Source: QPIN01 sp965224575 (GTDB lineage: Bacteria > Pseudomonadota > Gammaproteobacteria > Methylococcales > Methylomonadaceae). From it: a DNA stretch of 64,000 nt. Shown piece by piece: positions 1-8,648 of this stretch. Under the pieces are notes generated by a model. That model did not search any database and was not told the DNA's origin. It saw nothing but the letters and a program-made list of their open reading frames with translations. Where the stretch lies: assembly GCA_965224575.1 (NCBI GenBank), contig CBDCZQ010000006.1, positions 2,232,001 to 2,296,000 of the forward strand, given 5' to 3'. The position numbers were made by a program, and so were the translations under genes. The first letter of the stretch is position 1. The number at the start of each line of letters is the position of its first letter.

Positions 1-717
1 GAAAGACTATATGCAGATATAGCGCTGCTCCATCTTGAAAGACCTTCTTCTCTGGAGCCGGTAGCTTTATCAAGTAATTTTGATTTTCAAAATGAAATTG
101 GAAATACAGCCTTAGCCATTGGCTGGGGTATTACATCTCAAAGTGATTTTTTTGGTGATACTCGCACTTCAAATCTACAAGAAGTTGAATTAACTTTAAA
201 AAGGAATGATACCTGTGATGAACCTAGGTTGATACCTGACAATGTAATTTGTCTGGGAGTTTTTGATAAAAAAGCCACATGTGGTGGAGATAGCGGAGGC
301 CCTTTGATGATTTTTAATTCAACTAATCAACGTTGGGAACAGATCGGTATTACTTCATTTGGTCTTAAAGATTGTATTTCACCCATTGGTGTTGATGCAT
401 TTACCCAAGTAGATAAATACATGCAATTTATTGACTCAACCATAAGCTCAACAGAAAATGTTTCAGATGAAGAAAGTCCTGAAGAGTTTTTAGCCAAGTG
501 TGTTAAAAAATTCCCTCAATATTTAGGGAAAAGAGATGGAGATGCATTTGCTTGTGGTAACTCAGAAGTTTGTCAAAATACTACAGGTGGAGAGCTAAGG
601 GATATAAGACAAATATCAGTGTTAAAAAACAACAAAGACGAAGTGTTAGAGTTTTTTGATATGGGAACTCGTCAATGGTACAAAATATCATTTTCTGATA
701 TTGGTTATTGTGAATAG
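1..717 (+). CDS. Trypsin-like serine protease, 5' partial
   Basis: The reading frame is open from base 1, so the gene starts outside the window. Near the start the frame reads YADIALLHLERP, which carries the catalytic Asp context of S1 proteases (DIALL), followed by a GWG motif and then CGGDSGGPL with the nucleophilic Ser. The His of the triad must lie upstream of the window. S1 proteases of this kind are normally exported, so a secreted or periplasmic endopeptidase is the natural reading. After the protease domain there is a tail of about 80 residues with several Cys that I cannot assign. The stop is TAG at 715-717. The family is certain; the substrate is unknown. Confidence 0.85.
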   Translation, partial: ERLYADIALLHLERPSSLEPVALSSNFDFQNEIGNTALAIGWGITSQSDFFGDTRTSNLQEVELTLKRNDTCDEPRLIPDNVICLGVFDKKATCGGDSGGPLMIFNSTNQRWEQIGITSFGLKDCISPIGVDAFTQVDKYMQFIDSTISSTENVSDEESPEEFLAKCVKKFPQYLGKRDGDAFACGNSEVCQNTTGGELRDIRQISVLKNNKDEVLEFFDMGTRQWYKISFSDIGYCE

Positions 718-781
718 TATTCAGAGAATAAAAGAAACAAGTGTAGAACGAATGTTTTAAGTGAAGTAAACGTAGGTATTT

Positions 782-868
782 GTAGGTTGGGCTGCCGTCT
801 CTTTGGCAACCCAACAAACGATATGCTACAAATGGTAGGTTAACGATAGAGCTGTTAGCCTAACCTAC
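782..868. repeat. Tandem palindromic GTAGGTTGGG repeat, copy A
   Basis: Two palindromes lie side by side in the gap between the protease and the lipoprotein. The first (782-815) begins GTAGGTTGGGCTGCC and ends GGCAACCCAAC, so its arms pair with one mismatch. The second (835-868) begins GTAGGTTA and ends TAACCTAC. The first palindrome recurs identically at 40988-41021 and in variant form at 6694-6778. It looks like a dispersed REP/MITE-type hairpin element, and I see no coding capacity. Confidence 0.75.
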
Positions 869-1032
869 ACAAGAGTTGGTAAGTTGATTTTTAATATTGC
901 GGTACAAGAAAAAATGATAAATACTTCCGTTTTACTTCACTTTTAATTGCACTCTAACTACTTTTTTCAGGAAGAATAAGCCTGGCTACCTTCATCGGTC
1001 TTGACCGAAAAACTATATCAATAGGAATTATA

Positions 1033-1491
1033 ATGAACAATAAATATATTAGCTTTGCAATTATCCTTTTTTCAATCATTCTGTCCGGTTGTGGTGCTAG
1101 TTCAAAGGGGTCTATTAACATAGTTGATTCCCCCATAAGCGCTAATCAGCTATTAGACTATACAGATTTACACATTACTGTAAATTCCACGAAAGATATT
1201 CAATTAAGCAAGCTGGATAAAAAAAGATTAACTCAGAGGATTAAGGACAATATAACGACTGAAAAGCCACATCGTTTTAAAACGATAAATAGAAAACCTT
1301 CAAACCGAAAAAAGCTACGAGCTGTTGTGAGTATAAAAGAGTACGATGAAGGAAGTAAATTTGCTCGGTTTATGCTTCCAGGATTGGGGCAAATCCATAT
1401 TGATGCAGATATTATTCTGTCTGATTATTTGAGTAAAAATAAATTAGCTCAATATGAGATAACTAAAACATTCGCTTGGGGTGGTACTTAG
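1033..1491 (+). CDS. Small lipoprotein, possibly C-terminally truncated by the adjacent IS
   Basis: A lipoprotein signal is visible: a basic N-terminus, a hydrophobic core and the lipobox LSGC near residue 20. The mature part is about 130 residues. Its end, RFMLPGLGQIHIDADIIL followed by KTFAWGGT, resembles my recollection of DUF4410-type lipoproteins, in which a short Gly-rich tail normally follows 'FAWGG'. Here the frame stops at once, and a transposase begins about 100 bases later, so the last residues may have been removed by the IS insertion (inference). Function unknown; the lipid anchor suggests an envelope location. The ATG at 1033 is preceded by AGGAATT. Confidence 0.6.
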   Translation: MNNKYISFAIILFSIILSGCGASSKGSINIVDSPISANQLLDYTDLHITVNSTKDIQLSKLDKKRLTQRIKDNITTEKPHRFKTINRKPSNRKKLRAVVSIKEYDEGSKFARFMLPGLGQIHIDADIILSDYLSKNKLAQYEITKTFAWGGT

Positions 1492-1499
1492 AGTCTACT

Positions 1500-3160
1500 C
1501 AGAAACCACAACGCATTGATAATATTAATATATTAGTCTATTTATGATAAAATAGTGCACGGAAAAACAGATAAACGACTCAAAACCTGTGCACCTATGA
1601 TCCGAACCTGTAGCTCGAAACAACTCACTCTAGCAGAATTTGACTGGCCTTTTGACACGGCTCTAGATAAACACAATCGCTGGGTAAAAATGAGTCAATG
1701 CATTCCCTGGGATGACTTAGCAGAGGGTTATTATCAAGGGCTTTCGGCAGACACAGGGCGTCCAGCCAAGGATGCACGCTGCGTCATCGGTGCAGTGATC
1801 ATAAAACACAAGCTAAGCCTTTCTGATATTGAAACGGTTCAGCAAATTCAAGAAAACCCTTATATGCAATTTTTTGTAGGATTTGCCAGTTTTCAGGCGG
1901 AACCACCCTTTGCGCCTTCATTACTCGTTGATATTAGAAAACGCATGGGAGCATCCGTTTTTGAAGTATTCGAGCAAGCGATTATTAACGCACATGATGG
2001 CGAAAAGGAAAAAAGTCAGGCTAAAGCAGACCTAGAATCAGACCCCTCATCGCAGATCAATAGCAAAGAAAACGAAGATGATTCATTGCAAGGAAACGTA
2101 GAAGACGAAGCGAAATCTGATTCACAAGAAATAGAAATAGGAAATTCAAAAGAAATTGACACACATCAAGGCAAACTGATTCTTGATGCCACTGTGGTTG
2201 AGCAAGCCATCCGTTATCCAACAGACCTTAACCTACTCAATGAAGCGCGTGAGTTCAGTGAGAAAATCATTGATTTCCTTTATTTAGAAACAACGCTGGA
2301 TAAGAAGCCACGTACCTATCGAGAAAAGGCACGATCTGCTTTTTTATCGATCGTCAAACAAAAACGTCCTGGCAGGAAAAAACTACGCCGAGGAATAAAA
2401 CAACAACTGCAATATCTTCGCCGTAACCTGAGACATATTGAACAACTCCTGACATACTGGCCTGAAGGCACAGAACTTCCATTACCTCGCTGGTTACTCT
2501 ATCGCTACTGGGTGATTCAACACCTCTATGAACAGCAATGGGCAATGTATACCACTAAAACTCGTCGTTGTGATAATAGAATCGTCAGTATCAGCCAACC
2601 TTATGTACGCCCCATCATTCGAGGCAAACAAAACAAGGTGGTTGAATTTGGCGCTAAACTCAGTGTCAGCCTAACAGATGATGGGTTTTCTCGTGTAGAT
2701 CATTTGCGCTGGGATGCTTTTCATGAAGGGTTGGATTTAACATCACAAGTTGAACACTATCATCAGCGAACGGGCTATTACCCAGAAAAGATCTTGGCAG
2801 ACCCACTTTATGGCACGCGAGAAAACCGGAATTATCTTAAAAGCAAAGGCATCCACTTTGCGGGAAAACCACTCGGTCGACCCAAGAAAGAGACAGAAGA
2901 CAACCGGGAAGAACTCAAACAACTCAAAGCATAACGAAGAGCAGATTATCTACAACGGATACCCATTGAAGGCAAATTTGGCCAAGGCAAGAATGGCTAT
3001 CGACTGAATTATATTAGAGCCAAGCGTGCAGATACCTCACTGGCATGGATCAATAGCATATTCTTGGTGATGAACCTATTGATCCTGGAAAGGATCTTTT
3101 TTGCCTGTCGTAAAAGCAGTCAAATCAGAGATATATTGTCGTTAAAACAAATTGAAAAAA
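1500..3160 (+). mobile_element. Insertion sequence with inactivated DDE transposase (ends not resolved)
   Basis: The transposase pseudogene at 1597-3234 defines an IS element lying between a lipoprotein that may be clipped and the adhesin gene on the other strand. I could not find convincing terminal inverted repeats or a target duplication by eye, so the limits given are approximate. The deduced protein looks like the IS5/IS1182-like group that has a DUF772-type N-terminal domain. Confidence 0.5.
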
Positions 3161-3234
3161 TATTATGTTGTCAGATGCAGAGAATTTTTCAATTTTTTGG
3201 CCAGTTTTGTAAAAAACTCGTGCTGATTTACTGA
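1597..3234 (+). pseudogene. IS5/IS1182-like transposase broken by an in-frame TAA
   Basis: The first part (to the TAA at 2932-2934) has the N-terminal domain typical of these transposases (RCVIGAVIIKHKLSLSD, NPYMQFFVGF), then ILDATVVEQAIRYPTDL with the first catalytic Asp, then ILADPLYGTRENR with the second. After the TAA the same frame continues without a shift: RIPIEGKFGQGKNGY carries the catalytic Glu and is followed by WINSIFLVMNL, the usual C-terminal signature. A single nonsense codon therefore separates the D-D part from the E part. The first possible start is a GTG at 1555; the ATG at 1597 fits the family better. The frame runs on to 3234, overlapping the antisense end of the adhesin gene, so the original stop is uncertain. 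The residues between the first two Asp are a long acidic low-complexity insert. Confidence 0.85.
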
Positions 3235-6200
3235 GCAGACTCTAATTAACCTGAGGGTGTTATTTATTGTGTTAACGCTGGGGGCGGATGGTCTTTTTAT
3301 ATCAATAAAAGTAGAGGGAATAGGGTTTTCTGGGCTTAGTGGAACACCACCTCGACTTTTTATCATAAAGCTGTTGGTATTGTTTCCAGAACGAGAGCCA
3401 CAGCGATCACTTAAGTGTTCTGACGCATTGAGTGCTGAGTCGGGTAAAACAGCAATGCTACCACTGATGTTAGTGACTGGGTTTAGGTTTAACTCACCAG
3501 GTGTGTTTTTTTCTGAGGAAGCATCAATAGCGCTAAGAGGAGAAAGGAATAGATAGCCTGGAATAGTAATATTTCCACCATTTCCATCAACGGCTCTTGA
3601 GCTAATAAAACTATCATCTACAGCTACAATGGGAGTTGAAATAGAAATGTTTCCCCCATTGCCAGCTCCATCAGCAACACTTGTTAAAATTCTACTGTCA
3701 TCACTCAGCTTAAGAATATTGTTACCATTGATTGAAATATCACCGGCATTTGCTTTTTTGGTTAAAGCAACAATAAGGCTATTATTTTCTAAAAGACTTG
3801 TTCCTGTTGTGGTAATCGAAATATTACCTGATTTAGCAATAGTGGCATTTAAAGAGCTATCAAAATCTTCAAAGGTACTGCCAGCAAGTAAATTTGAGTC
3901 ATTGAGTAAAAAGTCTTCAGTTATTATTGTTAAATTTCCTCCAGAACCTGACCCAGAAGTAGTTGTCTGAATTTCTGAGTTGTCGTGCATTTCAAATGTA
4001 TTTGAGATAATTTCAATATCACCTCCTTGTCCATTTGCATTAGTTAGCGCTGTAATAGAGGCATTGTTATTTGCATTAAATTTATTAGCTTTAATCGTTA
4101 TTTTTCCACTATTACCTTTACCAAGAGTGCCGGTGCTGATACCAGCTCCATCTTTAACTGTAATAAGTTCAGCTTTTGTGGGAATTATTTCCCCTAAGGC
4201 ATTATAACGAGTGATGCCTTCAATAGTGATGTTGCCTGCATTTCCTGAATTTACATTATCTGTAGAAATTGAGTCGCTCAAAATTACAGCGCTTTCACCT
4301 GATAAGGTTATTTTGTCGGTTTTAATAAGAATATCTCCTGCATTTCCTGTGTTCTGTGTTTGAGTATTAAGACCAGTCATCTTCCCATTACTTATAACCT
4401 CTATATATTGACTGTTAATGGCAATATTCCCTGCATCTACTGACCCAAAAGCAATACTTGAGATTTGAGAGCCATTTCTAATACTTAAGTATTCTGAATT
4501 GACAGTTAAATCACCGACAGATCCTGTTCCATCTGGATAGGCATTGTTTAGTATTCCAGTTTTTTGCTCAGAACCATCTCCTGTAAGAAAAATGTTTTTA
4601 GCATTAACAAGTAGATTACCGCTACTACCTGCCCCATTATTTCCTATTTCTATCCTTGTTGCATTTTCTAAAATTAAATTGTTATGTGATGTGATAGTTA
4701 AGTTACCTGCTCTACCAGAGCCTTTACCACTATTTGAAATGTGACTTGTGTGAATCCCAACATCAATATCTGTTGTTAACGTGATATTGTCTGATTTTAC
4801 AGAAAGGTTCCCGCTATTCCCTTGGCCAAAGTTCTTGGCAGATATGTTAGCGCCATTGTTGAGGGTTAACTGCTGTGATAAAACAGTTAGGTTTCCTGAA
4901 TGTCCTGTTGCTGTTCCATTACGATCAAAATCAACAATGTTAGTGTTAATTCCAGTGGCTGAAGTGCTCTTAGAGCCATCTAACATCGCTGCACTATCAT
5001 TTGTTAATGAAATATTTTTTGAGTCAATCAATAAATTACCAGAATGACCTGCATTAGTGGTTGTGGAAAAAATTGAAGCTTCATTTTGAATATCAAGACT
5101 GTTAGATTTAACCGATATATTTCCACTGTTACCCTTTCCATGGGTATCACTACTAATAAACGTTTGTTTTCCAGAAAGTGAAATAGTATCGTTGGCAACT
5201 AGGTTTATATCACCACTGATTCCTGTCCCTGTTTTGCCAACCATCGAGCTAATTCTTGCAGAATTGAGAGCAGTCACATTATTTGCAGTAATATTTAAAT
5301 CCCCCCCATTTCCACTGTCTGTAATAAGTGATGTAATGTCTGCATTGTTTATTTTAAGCGAATTAGTTTCTACAAATAAATTTCCTCCCCTACCTGAAGC
5401 AGAGGCAAAAGACCAAATAGAAGCTCCTTCATTAATTTCTAGTGAATCGGCTATGGCCGTTATTATATTTCCTCCATCACCAGAGCCACTTGTTGTTGTA
5501 ATTAAACGAGGAACTGCTTTTGAATCATTTCCTTCAAGAAGAATAGAATTGGCAGTAATGTTTAAATCACCTCCATCACCTGAAGATTTAGAAGTTGTAG
5601 TAGAATCAATTCTTGTGTCATGCGTTAATTTAAGGTCATCAACATTTAACACAATATTTCCTGCGTTACCTTTACCTTGCGTATTGGCAGTTATCCCACT
5701 TTGTGGTGTTTTTTCTACACCAGCTATTTCAGCCACACCATTAATGGTTAAATCACCGGCTAAATCAATATCAATATCACCGCCATCTTTATTTGTTGTA
5801 TCAGCCCAAATATATGCATTATCCATCACCATCTGCCCACCACGAATAACCACTTTACCTGCTGCATCAGCACTCACATCAATATCCGCTATTTGCATAG
5901 TTTCATTTATGATTACGATAGGGGTATTTGCTGCTCGGCTAAGATGAATATCCCCACCTTTTGTAAACGAAGATGTATCAATGCCTGAGTTATTAAAAAC
6001 AAGTTCTCCGGCAGATCCTGCACTGGCAAGAACCACTTGTCCACTAGGAGCATAAAGCGACCTGTTATCAATCGTTATATCCCCTCCCACTAAAAAGAGT
6101 GTTTCATTTTCTGGTACTTCAAGCACTTTATTATGCCCGCCAGAAATAGAAATACTTGCAGGGGCATCATCTAAAAAACCAAAGGCTTCAGGGTTTGCTG

Positions 6201-6681
6201 TTGTGAGAATTGGATTTTCTGTAGCCAAGCCAGTTTCAAACTTAACCCCGTCTTTAAATTTTAAATAATTGGCTGTACTTGCATGAAACGAACCTTGCAC
6301 ATCAAGGCTTGAATTTTCGCCAAAAATGATACCTGATGGATTGAGAAAATAGACATTAGCATTAGGAATAGTCGAGCGAAAAACACCATCAATCGTTGAT
6401 GCTTGTCCACCTGTTACACGACTAATCACATTTTTGATTCCAGCAGAGCCACTAAAGGTCGCGCTTTCTGTCTTATTGATATTAAATTGTCCAAAACTAT
6501 GGAAAAGGTTTCCGTTTTCTAGTTTGCCCACACCTTGTGTAATTTGATAATCAGGGCCAGGAAGTGTACCTGCTGCCCCCATTGATCCATCGAGCGTGAC
6601 TTCGCTTAAAGCATAGGGGCTAAGAAAAGAAGTGGTTATTAGAAATAAACTGGTTTTTCCTGTTGTTTTTATAAATTTCAT
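3163..6681 (-). CDS. Two-partner secretion exoprotein (TpsA), filamentous haemagglutinin/S-layer-type adhesin
   Basis: This 1172-residue protein has a signal peptide (cleavage near SPYALS) and then the TPS secretion domain: SFGQFNI, the NVISRVTGG segment and the NPSGIIFG motif within the first 120 residues. From about residue 270 to 1050 there are many imperfect repeats of GGNI/SGNLTI type separated by 25-45 residues, as in right-handed beta-helix adhesins. The C-terminus carries CGSRSGN followed by a GGVPLSPENP-type segment and a late Cys, which I recall as typical of the 'S-layer family' exoproteins of cyanobacteria and filamentous sulfur bacteria. The gene lies directly downstream of its transporter gene, separated by a palindromic repeat. 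Role: a surface or released adhesin; the ligand is unknown. The ORFs inside it on the other strand are repeat shadows. Confidence 0.9.
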   Translation of the reverse strand: MKFIKTTGKTSLFLITTSFLSPYALSEVTLDGSMGAAGTLPGPDYQITQGVGKLENGNLFHSFGQFNINKTESATFSGSAGIKNVISRVTGGQASTIDGVFRSTIPNANVYFLNPSGIIFGENSSLDVQGSFHASTANYLKFKDGVKFETGLATENPILTTANPEAFGFLDDAPASISISGGHNKVLEVPENETLFLVGGDITIDNRSLYAPSGQVVLASAGSAGELVFNNSGIDTSSFTKGGDIHLSRAANTPIVIINETMQIADIDVSADAAGKVVIRGGQMVMDNAYIWADTTNKDGGDIDIDLAGDLTINGVAEIAGVEKTPQSGITANTQGKGNAGNIVLNVDDLKLTHDTRIDSTTTSKSSGDGGDLNITANSILLEGNDSKAVPRLITTTSGSGDGGNIITAIADSLEINEGASIWSFASASGRGGNLFVETNSLKINNADITSLITDSGNGGDLNITANNVTALNSARISSMVGKTGTGISGDINLVANDTISLSGKQTFISSDTHGKGNSGNISVKSNSLDIQNEASIFSTTTNAGHSGNLLIDSKNISLTNDSAAMLDGSKSTSATGINTNIVDFDRNGTATGHSGNLTVLSQQLTLNNGANISAKNFGQGNSGNLSVKSDNITLTTDIDVGIHTSHISNSGKGSGRAGNLTITSHNNLILENATRIEIGNNGAGSSGNLLVNAKNIFLTGDGSEQKTGILNNAYPDGTGSVGDLTVNSEYLSIRNGSQISSIAFGSVDAGNIAINSQYIEVISNGKMTGLNTQTQNTGNAGDILIKTDKITLSGESAVILSDSISTDNVNSGNAGNITIEGITRYNALGEIIPTKAELITVKDGAGISTGTLGKGNSGKITIKANKFNANNNASITALTNANGQGGDIEIISNTFEMHDNSEIQTTTSGSGSGGNLTIITEDFLLNDSNLLAGSTFEDFDSSLNATIAKSGNISITTTGTSLLENNSLIVALTKKANAGDISINGNNILKLSDDSRILTSVADGAGNGGNISISTPIVAVDDSFISSRAVDGNGGNITIPGYLFLSPLSAIDASSEKNTPGELNLNPVTNISGSIAVLPDSALNASEHLSDRCGSRSGNNTNSFMIKSRGGVPLSPENPIPSTFIDIKRPSAPSVNTINNTLRLIRVCSVNQHEFFTKLAKKLKNSLHLTT

Positions 6682-6693
6682 TAGCTTATTTAG

Positions 6694-6778
6694 GTAGGTT
6701 GGGCTAACGGCTCTATCGTTAACCCAACAATTTAATGATTTAATGTTGGGTTGCCAAAAAGACAGCAGCCCAACCTAC
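6694..6778. repeat. Tandem palindromic GTAGGTTGGG repeat, copy B, between tpsB and tpsA
   Basis: Two palindromes of the family seen at 782-868: 6694-6728 (GTAGGTTGGGCTAACGG to AACCCAAC) and 6745-6778 in opposite orientation (GTTGGGTTGCC to CCCAACCTAC). Together they fill most of the gap between the transporter stop and the exoprotein start on the minus strand, ending 12 bases upstream of the tpsA ATG. In the transcript they could fold into two hairpins, or one long one, and so affect termination, mRNA processing or tpsA translation (inference). Confidence 0.75.
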
Positions 6779-6789
6779 GTTTGGTGCTA

Positions 6790-8562
6790 TTAAAATGATT
6801 GAATGTTGACTTGAAAGTGGATGCCATAGTCTTGTATGTCATGCTTTGTGCCTTCTTTTATGCTACGAAAAGGAACGCCCCAATAAAATTCAGAATGTAT
6901 CAGGGGTGATGGGTCCCAGCGCAACCCTAATCCCCAGCTACCAATAGTCCTTGGGCCTAAGGTGGGTAAATCCTCATTTTCTGACCAGCCAAAATCGGCA
7001 AAGGTGGCTATTTGCAATGAGCCGTCATTTATTGTTTTGCTTAGGCCTGGAATGGGTAGGCGAAAAATGGGTACTCTCCATTCTAATGATGTGACCGCGC
7101 CGTTATCTCTTACTAACTGGTTTTCTCGATAACCGCGGACACTGTGCATTCCTCCAACGGAAAATTTTTCTAAAGGAAGCAGTGATTCATTCGCTAATTG
7201 AGCATCTGCTCGGAATAGTAGTTGGCTGTCAAATAGGGGCAATAGCCTGACCCACTGAAATTGTCCTAACCAAGAAAAAAACTGTCCGTCTGGGTTGTCT
7301 CCACTGTTGTTAGTCGCACCTAATACATCAAAGCCCAGATTAAAAGTTGATCGAGCTGCAACAACTTGGGTTTGGCTGCGGTGTAACCAGTCTTGGCTAA
7401 AACGGAGTACGGATATTTTGCTTTCTCCTTTATCATCACCTTGTTCTGGCACGCCCTCTGCAAATGAAAAGGGAGCGCTATTGAAAAATGTTTTACTGCG
7501 TCTATGTTCAAATGCGAGTGATAAGGTTAGGGATTGTTCAGGTGATCTAAAAAAAGGTTGAGAAAGTGACACTCCATAAGTTTCTGAGCGACTATGGATG
7601 TTAGCATCTTCAATCGGGTTTTCTATCACATCTGATTCACTATTCTGGTAATAAAGTTTTAACCGAGCCTCATCAGCCGTTAAAGGAATAGAGTAAGATC
7701 CGCTAAAATCACTTAGCCCTTCTGCTCCAGAGTAGCTGAAAAATAAAGCATCGCCATAGCCGGTTAAATTGCGGTGTGTTAGCCAGATATTTCCACTGAT
7801 CCCACCAATACTAGGGGAAATGTTATTGGCAGCGACTATCCCTGCTTGATAGGGTTTAGCTTCTGTAATATGCAGATTCATACGGCTTTCGCCTGGTTTT
7901 AATCCTGGGCGAAGTTCTGCGTTAACTTGGTCTATTAGTGGGTCTTGTTGCAATAATAATAAGCGGTTCTGTATGTTTTTAATATTAAGTGGAGGGGTAA
8001 AGCTTTGCGTCATTCTGTTATTAATATAGGATGACTTAAGCCAGTCATTACCCGTAATATTAAGATTGCTTAATTCACCTTCAATAACTTGCAGCTCAAT
8101 TATTCCATTGTTAATGTCTTGATCTGGAAGCGTGACGCCTGAATTAATATATCCATGGTCAATATAATAACGTGTCAGTTGGTGACGTAGGGTTTGTAAT
8201 TCTTCGTTTGTAATAGTACGGTTTTCATAAGAACCGATGATTTCTTGTAATTCTTTCTCAGTAAAGGCGGTGTTGCCTGTTAGCTGGATTTTCTTGACAA
8301 ATATCTTAAAAGTAGAAGATAAGCGTTGGTTTTTGTCGGGTGCAGTATTAACTGGTGGTAAGCTGAATTTAGGTTTTTTTTGTGGGGGGCGAAGCTGAGT
8401 GTCTGGTAGTTTTGGCTTTTCATTTCTCAATGCATCTGGTGGAATAAATGATGGGAATTGGACTGTTGGCTGATCTGCTTGAGTTTTAAAAGTTTGAAAA
8501 CTTAATAAAAGAGTGAGGGGAATTATTATTGTTTTTTTGTTATTATTGTTAAAAAAGCACAT
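6790..8562 (-). CDS. Two-partner secretion outer-membrane transporter (TpsB, ShlB/FhaC family)
   Basis: 590 residues with a signal peptide (cleavage near TFKTQA), a Pro-rich linker, then two POTRA domains (first from about residue 88: VKKIQLTGNTAF, with YYIDHGYINSGVTLP typical of the ShlB type) and a 16-strand Omp85-like barrel from about residue 230 to the end. The VRGYRENQLVRDNG segment matches the conserved VRGY motif of the lid loop that enters the pore, and the chain ends in Phe as usual for barrel proteins. It would secrete the exoprotein encoded next to it (3163-6681). Same strand and about 100 bases apart, so probably co-transcribed. Length and domain order are normal for the family. 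Confidence 0.92.
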   Translation of the reverse strand: MCFFNNNNKKTIIIPLTLLLSFQTFKTQADQPTVQFPSFIPPDALRNEKPKLPDTQLRPPQKKPKFSLPPVNTAPDKNQRLSSTFKIFVKKIQLTGNTAFTEKELQEIIGSYENRTITNEELQTLRHQLTRYYIDHGYINSGVTLPDQDINNGIIELQVIEGELSNLNITGNDWLKSSYINNRMTQSFTPPLNIKNIQNRLLLLQQDPLIDQVNAELRPGLKPGESRMNLHITEAKPYQAGIVAANNISPSIGGISGNIWLTHRNLTGYGDALFFSYSGAEGLSDFSGSYSIPLTADEARLKLYYQNSESDVIENPIEDANIHSRSETYGVSLSQPFFRSPEQSLTLSLAFEHRRSKTFFNSAPFSFAEGVPEQGDDKGESKISVLRFSQDWLHRSQTQVVAARSTFNLGFDVLGATNNSGDNPDGQFFSWLGQFQWVRLLPLFDSQLLFRADAQLANESLLPLEKFSVGGMHSVRGYRENQLVRDNGAVTSLEWRVPIFRLPIPGLSKTINDGSLQIATFADFGWSENEDLPTLGPRTIGSWGLGLRWDPSPLIHSEFYWGVPFRSIKEGTKHDIQDYGIHFQVNIQSF

Positions 8563-8648
8563 TACGTTAGATTTTATTCAGTCGTTAAAAAATATCAAAA
8601 CATTTTGTATTTTATAACGTATTGTATTGTAAAGATATAAGTGAGTTT

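Noticed and set aside
3257..5947. Several plus-strand open frames of 66-251 codons inside the adhesin gene
   Set aside because: They run antisense to the beta-helix repeats, share no family pattern and arise from the repetitive codon use of the adhesin.
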